From the NCBI GenBank assembly GCA_022843465.1, contig JALHNO010000033.1, positions 1 to 37,580 on the forward strand: DNA of 37,580 nucleotides, written 5' to 3'. Of the stretch, positions 33,001 to 37,580 are shown piece by piece. Position 1 is the first letter of the stretch, and every line of letters begins with the position of its first letter. Source of the DNA: Pseudomonadota bacterium (lineage in GTDB: Bacteria > Pseudomonadota > Gammaproteobacteria > Xanthomonadales > Ahniellaceae). Position numbers and translations under genes: made by a program. The notes under the pieces were generated by a model that was not told the origin of the DNA, made no database searches, and was given only the letters and a program-made list of their open reading frames with translations.

Positions 33001-36000
33001 CCTGGGCGAAATAGGGTTCTGAGGACTTGACCACACGACCAAGCACGTCAAAGTGAGATTGCTTGGCAATGAACTGATTACTGCTGAAGCCCAACAGTGC
33101 CGCTTCCGGATCGGAGGTGTCGCTGTAGCCTTCCGACACAGCGTAGCGAGCGCGGCCTAGGATGTCGTGGTAGCTCCAACTGGTAGCGCCACCGATCGCA
33201 CGCACTTCGGTGCGGTAGCGCATATTGGCCGGGCAAGTGACCGTACCGCACCAAGCGTAGCGGGTCTCGGTGGCAGCGCCATCGTTGCTCCAGCGCGCAT
33301 GCTCACGGCCGAGCGCGCCGTATTGGGCACGGGCGATGCTGCCATTGGTCGAGGTGGTGCGCGTGGGATTGCCGAAGCGATCGAAGTCGGTTTCGGCGGT
33401 CGACTGGCTGATGCGTTCGTCCGGGAATTCGCCGTTGTTCGCCCACACATAGGAAGTGGTGACGTAGCGACCTCGGCTGTCATAGCTCACACGTCCAATG
33501 CGCTTCACGTGTTGCTGCTGGTTGATGGTATCCCAATGGTTCTTGAAGCTACTTGAAGCCGTATCCAGGCAGGTGGTGCGGCTGCCGAAGTGTCGGTTGC
33601 TGCACGTGGCGGTGCGCACTCGGTTTCCGTAGGGATCGAGCTCGTATGCCTTGCGCAGCGATTCGTCCACTTGCCCTTCGGGTTCGACGATCTCACCGAT
33701 CAACAGGCCAGTGTTGGCGTCGTACTCGAATTCACTGACGCGCTCGACGACTGGCATGCCGCTGACCCAATGCGATACCGAGGTCTCGGTCAATCGCCCC
33801 AGGAACCAGCGGTTGACGTTGTTTGCCGCGTAAACACTGGTTGTGGTCGCCGTGCGTATTGCCGTGCCGCTTGCATTGAGATCGGCCACTGACATAGACA
33901 GCACGCTGCCGTAGGCGTCGTAGGACGTGTATTGCGTACGTGCTGCCGAAATCTGGGCGCCGGTCAGAAGATCGTAGGCGTACGCCTCTTCGGTCTTGGC
34001 TAGTACTGATATCGGCTCGGGCGAACTCGGAATTGTGCGCGCATAGTAGTCGCTGCTGCCGCGAGACAGGAGTCTAACGACGCCGGTCGACAGACCATCT
34101 CCGTTGACGGTGACCAGTTCCTGAGTGGTTTCCTCTGGCATGCCGATAAAGGGAAAGTGCTGTCGATTTCGAGTGATGGTACGCATCCGCTGAGATGGCG
34201 CGCCGGGTTGCAGCGCATCGGCGTAAGTGTGGAGCTCCTTGAAGCCGAGAAAGCCGCGTCCACCACCTTGGATTCGACCACCCGCGTAGAAGTAGCGCAC
34301 GCTGGCGACGGCATTGGCGTCGGTCTCGGTCGGAGCTGAGCTCTCGGCCCTTTTGACAACATACAAGGGCCCATAAAGGTCGAATACGGGAGATCCTCTT
34401 CCCCATAGCGGCAGGGAAGCGGTGTTCGCCCCTCGTGCGTATACCTTGCTGTCGGTGAGTGGCGCGTATGTCAACACGGTCGCAGCACCCAGACCGGTGA
34501 CAATCGACTCGATGCGCTGCTGCGGGCGGCCGATGTTGACCGATGGCATCACCTGCCAAGTATTGCATGCGTCCGAGTCGCAAACGGGCTTGAGGCGTAG
34601 GCCTTCTACCCAGCCGTCGTTGTCCAGATCGATCAGGAAACCGCGCCAAGACTTGTCGCCACGTGCCGCTGGGAAAAACGGCGTCAGCGGGTTGGTGTTG
34701 GTCCCGGGGAATTCCTGGGCGGTCTCGAAGGTGCTGCCGTTCCAGTATCGCACTCGATAGCGATTGCGAGGATCATCTGGTTTAGTGCCGAAGTAGCGTG
34801 GGTAGACGAGGTCCGCGCGTGCGTCGCCGTTGACATCCAGAAACTGCAATTCGCCGTCCTGCGTGTCGTTGTTCACCTCATTATCAAGACCACCGATCAC
34901 GGTGGCCGGGTTCGTGCCCGACTCGTCAACACCAAAGCCATCGCCCCGATTGACCCGGAAAGCGAACGAATCGGCCAACGCTTGCTCAACGTTGCAGCTG
35001 GTTCTTTGCGAAGGATTGAACTGCTTGAACAGCACATCAGCATAGCCGTCGCCGGAGAAGTCCCCGTATTGAATAGAACCATTGTCGATGGTGCCGGTTA
35101 CCGCGCCATCGTGGGTGACAAAGCAACCCTGGCCCAGTCTCGGCCCATAGGGCACGAACTCGAATTGACCACTCGCGTTCAGGCCCTTGGCGCGCATGAC
35201 CGTCGGATAAGGCACATAGCACAGTTGCGAAGTGGAGCCGCTGCCACGTGATGGGTCTTGTGCCGCAGCCTCGGGGTCGGTCAGGAAGCGCGCAGGGGAG
35301 TCTCCCGGACCTCGCGGCGTGCACAAAGGACCGGTGGTGTAATTGGTGTACAGCACTGCAGACAGGTCAGCCCGGCCGTCTGCATCGATATCCATTGGCT
35401 GGAACTTGTTCAGGGAACGCTGATTCTGCGAGAAGGACCATCGCAGAGATGCTTGGTCTCCGAGATTATCAGAGGCGAAAAGAACGCCATTGGTGTTCAG
35501 CACTACCGGCAGTTCGAGTCCAAACTGGTAAGGCAGTGCGGCATTACCACTGCGCTCCATCGGATACATGCGCAGATTCAAAGCGGATCCGGTCTCCCCG
35601 GCGCCCGCAATGAGGAGGTCCGGCAGGCCATCGCCGGTGAAATCCGACATGGCCATGGTGTCGGAGCCATCGGCGGCATAGATGCTGAGAACAATTCCCG
35701 AGGAGTCGAAGTTGTAGATGCTTGACCCTGGCGAAGTCGGTACGGATAGATGCACTACCCAGCGGGCTGTTTCGCCAACCTGAGCCAGTCTCAACAGATC
35801 ATCTCTGCCGTCGCCGTTGTAGTCGAGCAAGTGCCAGGAACGTTGGGCATTGCGTTGGCTGGCCGAATAGGGAACGCCTGTCGCGAAGCGGTACGCACCA
35901 TTGCCCGGTACGGGCAAGCCATTCTGCATCACGGTGGTCGTAATCCAGAACTCTTCGACATCAGACTCAGGGTCGTTCGATGCTGCGCGCTTGAGCCAGA

Positions 36001-37580
36001 CGATGTCGGTCAATCCATCACCATTGACATCACCAAACTTCTCTGCGGCCAATCCCTCGAAACCGTTGACCCTTCCGGAACCGGTGCTACCACCCGTGAA
36101 ATTCACGCCAGAGGCAGTCCAGTTGAACTGGGTCTCCGGGTAGCATACGGCGCCTGGAGCGCTCGAGGCACACTCGGTTAGGCCGAGCAAGTTGCGGCGC
36201 TCGCCGAGTACAGGACTCGAGTAACGAAGTTGGTAGTGGCGCAGCCACTGGTCGCCCACGCCTAGCGAATCAACCGAAGTAAGCACTTTCGTTTGCCGCG
36301 TGGTTGCCGTGGCCACGCGACCCTGCTCCCATTCGTTTGAAGGAAGAGGCGTGTAATTGAACCGCAGTTTCTGATTTGGCACCTGTCCAACCAGGCCAGG
36401 AGCAACCTCGACGGTTCTATTGGCGTTATATCTCACCTCCGAAAGGTACTGCTCGCCGTTAGTCTGGTCTTTGGAATAAATGAAATCGAAGTAGTTCCCT
36501 GTGGTGTCTTCGAACCGACTGATAGCCCAGCTGATTGCTGCCCGAGGCGTAGTGCCTGCGTTGGCCATCAATCGGCTGGAGTAGTCGGCCGAACCCGCGC
36601 CGCCTTGCGCCGGGCTCCACTGATCCCTTCCGTAGACACTGACCGTGCCGTCTTTTCCGTACACAGCGAAATACGCATGCCCGCCGCCGGCGTTGCTGGA
36701 CTCTGTGTATCCGCAAATGGTGCGATAGCTATCGATTTCTGTGCGATATTCGGCCGCGGCATTGGCACAGACGCCCGCCGTGTTGCGCACAACCGACACC
36801 AATCGCTGACCATCCAGGCAGTAGCGATCCGATGTCGTCAGCGATACCGGGGGCTGTTCTAGCAAGGAATCGGCAATGTCACCGTATTCTACGGTCTGGC
36901 GGCAACGCGAAATTGCTGACGCACCCTGAATTGACCATCCAGCACCGGCGGCGCCGAAGGCCGAACTACTGCTATACGCCAGCGCCATTTGCGGCGCCGT
37001 GCCTCCAGCGGATGGGGCGGTGTAGAAGGGAATCGAATAGTTGGCGTCTCCGGATTCGCTGACACGAAAACTGCCTGTGGTGGCACCGACTCCGTCTGAC
37101 TGCGTCATGCTCGCCGATGTCGGCGGTGTGTAGGCGGCCGGCTGCGGCGGAGTGGGTGGAGACTGCGATCCACCGCTGGTGGGGGCGACTGTCACTCGAA
37201 TTCGGTAGGGAGACTGAGCGCCAGAGAAGACGCCGTCGGCAGCTTTCATCTGCACCCAGTAACCCTGACCACCGGGGATGGTGGCCGCGCCGCTCACTTC
37301 GATGCCAGTCGGACCAAAGGTAGATGGCGGCGCCACGTCGATGACTTCCCAGCTGCCATTGGGCAATTGACGAACCGTCTTCAGCGTGATCTGCCAACGC
37401 GCGTTCGGTATCGCCGTGACCGGCTCGACCCGCACCGTGGCTGTATAACCCTCCCCAAGGGAATAGGTCATCCAGTCCTCGTCGCCCGCAACATGGAAGT
37501 TGTGGTCTTGCCAGCCGTGTTCCGCCTGCAAGGGCTTTGCGGTCTCGCGCGTGTTGTCACCACCCCCCGCTTCGTATTGG
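30068..37580 (-). CDS. giant SpvB/VCBS/YD-repeat (Tc/Rhs) toxin, 5' end off the right edge
   Basis: At least 2500 residues on the minus strand, open at 37580. In order: a PPC-like domain (QYEAGGGDNT, DEDWMTY); an SpvB-type region (GSFRVSESGDANYSIPF, then APQMALAYSS, AGAGWSIQG); about seven VCBS/FG-GAP repeats with calcium loops such as DVNGDGLTD, DYNGDGRDD and DFTGDGLPD; a Tc-toxin middle part; a long series of YD repeats; and the Rhs core DPRLGRFIQADPLVED then RYSYVMNNPLTLTDPTGY. After the core comes a Gly/Ala-rich hydrophobic tract, then an AT-rich tip with IHAHPPP and NFSSDDMKLDY, the HxHP and SxxD arrangement of JAB/DUF4329-like metalloenzymes, the likely toxic domain. The 5' continuation is almost certainly 1-617. 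The immunity candidate follows two bases after the stop. Confidence 0.9.
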   Translation of the reverse strand, partial: QYEAGGGDNTRETAKPLQAEHGWQDHNFHVAGDEDWMTYSLGEGYTATVRVEPVTAIPNARWQITLKTVRQLPNGSWEVIDVAPPSTFGPTGIEVSGAATIPGGQGYWVQMKAADGVFSGAQSPYRIRVTVAPTSGGSQSPPTPPQPAAYTPPTSASMTQSDGVGATTGSFRVSESGDANYSIPFYTAPSAGGTAPQMALAYSSSSAFGAAGAGWSIQGASAISRCRQTVEYGDIADSLLEQPPVSLTTSDRYCLDGQRLVSVVRNTAGVCANAAAEYRTEIDSYRTICGYTESSNAGGGHAYFAVYGKDGTVSVYGRDQWSPAQGGAGSADYSSRLMANAGTTPRAAISWAISRFEDTTGNYFDFIYSKDQTNGEQYLSEVRYNANRTVEVAPGLVGQVPNQKLRFNYTPLPSNEWEQGRVATATTRQTKVLTSVDSLGVGDQWLRHYQLRYSSPVLGERRNLLGLTECASSAPGAVCYPETQFNWTASGVNFTGGSTGSGRVNGFEGLAAEKFGDVNGDGLTDIVWLKRAASNDPESDVEEFWITTTVMQNGLPVPGNGAYRFATGVPYSASQRNAQRSWHLLDYNGDGRDDLLRLAQVGETARWVVHLSVPTSPGSSIYNFDSSGIVLSIYAADGSDTMAMSDFTGDGLPDLLIAGAGETGSALNLRMYPMERSGNAALPYQFGLELPVVLNTNGVLFASDNLGDQASLRWSFSQNQRSLNKFQPMDIDADGRADLSAVLYTNYTTGPLCTPRGPGDSPARFLTDPEAAAQDPSRGSGSTSQLCYVPYPTVMRAKGLNASGQFEFVPYGPRLGQGCFVTHDGAVTGTIDNGSIQYGDFSGDGYADVLFKQFNPSQRTSCNVEQALADSFAFRVNRGDGFGVDESGTNPATVIGGLDNEVNNDTQDGELQFLDVNGDARADLVYPRYFGTKPDDPRNRYRVRYWNGSTFETAQEFPGTNTNPLTPFFPAARGDKSWRGFLIDLDNDGWVEGLRLKPVCDSDACNTWQVMPSVNIGRPQQRIESIVTGLGAATVLTYAPLTDSKVYARGANTASLPLWGRGSPVFDLYGPLYVVKRAESSAPTETDANAVASVRYFYAGGRIQGGGRGFLGFKELHTYADALQPGAPSQRMRTITRNRQHFPFIGMPEETTQELVTVNGDGLSTGVVRLLSRGSSDYYARTIPSSPEPISVLAKTEEAYAYDLLTGAQISAARTQYTSYDAYGSVLSMSVADLNASGTAIRTATTTSVYAANNVNRWFLGRLTETSVSHWVSGMPVVERVSEFEYDANTGLLIGEIVEPEGQVDESLRKAYELDPYGNRVRTATCSNRHFGSRTTCLDTASSSFKNHWDTINQQQHVKRIGRVSYDSRGRYVTTSYVWANNGEFPDERISQSTAETDFDRFGNPTRTTSTNGSIARAQYGALGREHARWSNDGAATETRYAWCGTVTCPANMRYRTEVRAIGGATSWSYHDILGRARYAVSEGYSDTSDPEAALLGFSSNQFIAKQSHFDVLGRVVKSSEPYFAQGPSSSSPQGLASGAAMYWTSTTFDALGRATRVELPETGAFAETSYQGLSTISSTRACASASLCPLQTRTETKNYLGQLVSTTDANSVTVWNFYDAQSHLLRVEQGRGVANSALTIEVEYNKVGFKTSMTDPDKGGSSSDPEMRSWKYTVNALGEVVDQRDPKGQHIKNHYDAQGRVWQRTDLRANGTTESIASFEFDSRPNGLGGLASESISAGTFSKTYQYDSLGRSQSVTTGLDGGTYVVVTTYDQYGRTYWTQDASGDAILTEYTQRGFVKRQKEAAGSASGQVLNEVRAINARGQVTEERRGGLASLTTYREYWPQTGRLKSIIASGGTIQNLYYEWDWLGNLTRRWDRSSGSDMEERFEYDVLNRLLNVRLTRRAGGPIVTDVLTQSLSYSDTGNIISKTGVGAYTYAETTCGPAGPHAVTSAGGVSYCYDANGNQWASSNGRNLSYSVFDKPLSIAVPGETVSFGYGTGRELVKRVDNNGADTTRFVGGVEVLVNENATRRSAAGTIVKTQGGSRTLSYVYTDHLGSISAIVAANGSINQRQSFDAHGSRREPANWQEWNTVQQVLFNTSFTRQSFTGHEGIDKVGLIHFGGRIYDPRLGRFIQADPLVEDANQADGLNRYSYVMNNPLTLTDPTGYLSWGEVRPVVSIVVAIVLQNYTQGFVGIQALMAQTAIGATSGAIAGGSRGAVMGAFGAALFHGIGTHFDAVAGPPGSGFWGSGLSGPQFASKVALHGLAGGVMSELGGGKFGHGFASAAGTQLASTKISQIGGGAKEFRAHRIFVAGVVGGTISELTGGKFANGAIQGAFSRAFNDESATNRFDGVTRKVETLNNKQGEDLDAFETRVGARIVELTDRDGVEYKTVIAWRAIAKDFHVRVEYSAIIQTQDASLYSVAPYYEKGYSVLYQGGSPVTIHAHPPPGSAVTKSDLIQHPRQRVGRRIQHDQDNFSSDDMKLDYSILATHGGNVEWERK
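37462..37579. repeat. 118-bp terminal direct repeat, right copy
   Basis: Identical to 2-119, with mismatching bases just outside at both ends (37461 and 37580). It encodes QYEAGGGDNTRE to DEDWMTY, in frame with the toxin on the minus strand. Confidence 0.95.

Noticed and set aside
1-37580. tRNA, rRNA, relaxase or conjugation genes
   Set aside because: I looked for their typical motifs and found none; a short tRNA cannot be fully excluded without a covariance search.

Overview
The window looks like most or all of a circular accessory replicon of roughly 37.5 kb from a GC-rich proteobacterium, broken open inside one giant toxin gene. A 118-base stretch (2-119) recurs exactly at 37462-37579. 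The left end carries the signal peptide and first domains of an Rhs/Tc-type protein on the minus strand, and the right end carries the rest of such a protein on the same strand and in the same phase. A ParA plus small basic partner partition pair, a candidate replication initiator, short CTAG-type repeats and two tyrosine recombinases fit a plasmid or plasmid-like element. I see no relaxase, type IV secretion, rRNA or tRNA genes. The codon use, GC content and dispersed GC-rich repeats suggest a gammaproteobacterium near Xanthomonadales/Lysobacterales, but this is inference only.

Layout. 1-617: 5' end of the Rhs/Tc gene. 858-2192: a polysaccharide deacetylase and a convergent unknown gene. 2892-5862: an operon of a SWIM-DnaQ exonuclease and a Lon-like AAA+ ATPase, divergent from a serine-recombinase homologue that has lost its catalytic serine. 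5954-7335: a recombination-like zone with a tyrosine recombinase, five 39-bp tandem repeats, a perfect 24-bp palindrome and a dispersed repeat. 7559-10505: the wreck of a methyltransferase/helicase/GIY-YIG nuclease cassette. 10643-13094: partition and replication genes with CTAG repeats. 13795-16021: an XRE regulator with an AAA ATPase, a split Phd-type antitoxin and a relic of the exonuclease. 16194-18104: a three-gene HigB/HigA-type toxin-antitoxin operon. 18211-23420: a complete qatABCD anti-phage operon. 23671-27771: a membrane-anchored STAND ATPase with about twelve 120-bp WD40-type repeats. 27885-29486: a XerC/D-like recombinase and transposase debris. 29661-37580: the body of the Rhs/Tc toxin and its likely immunity gene.

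Together the genes form a defence and conflict cargo (Qat, STAND, toxin-antitoxin modules, restriction remnant, Tc/Rhs toxin) on a backbone of partition, replication and recombination genes. The least familiar module is the exonuclease/AAA+ pair facing a catalytically dead recombinase, of which a decayed second exonuclease copy survives 11 kb away.
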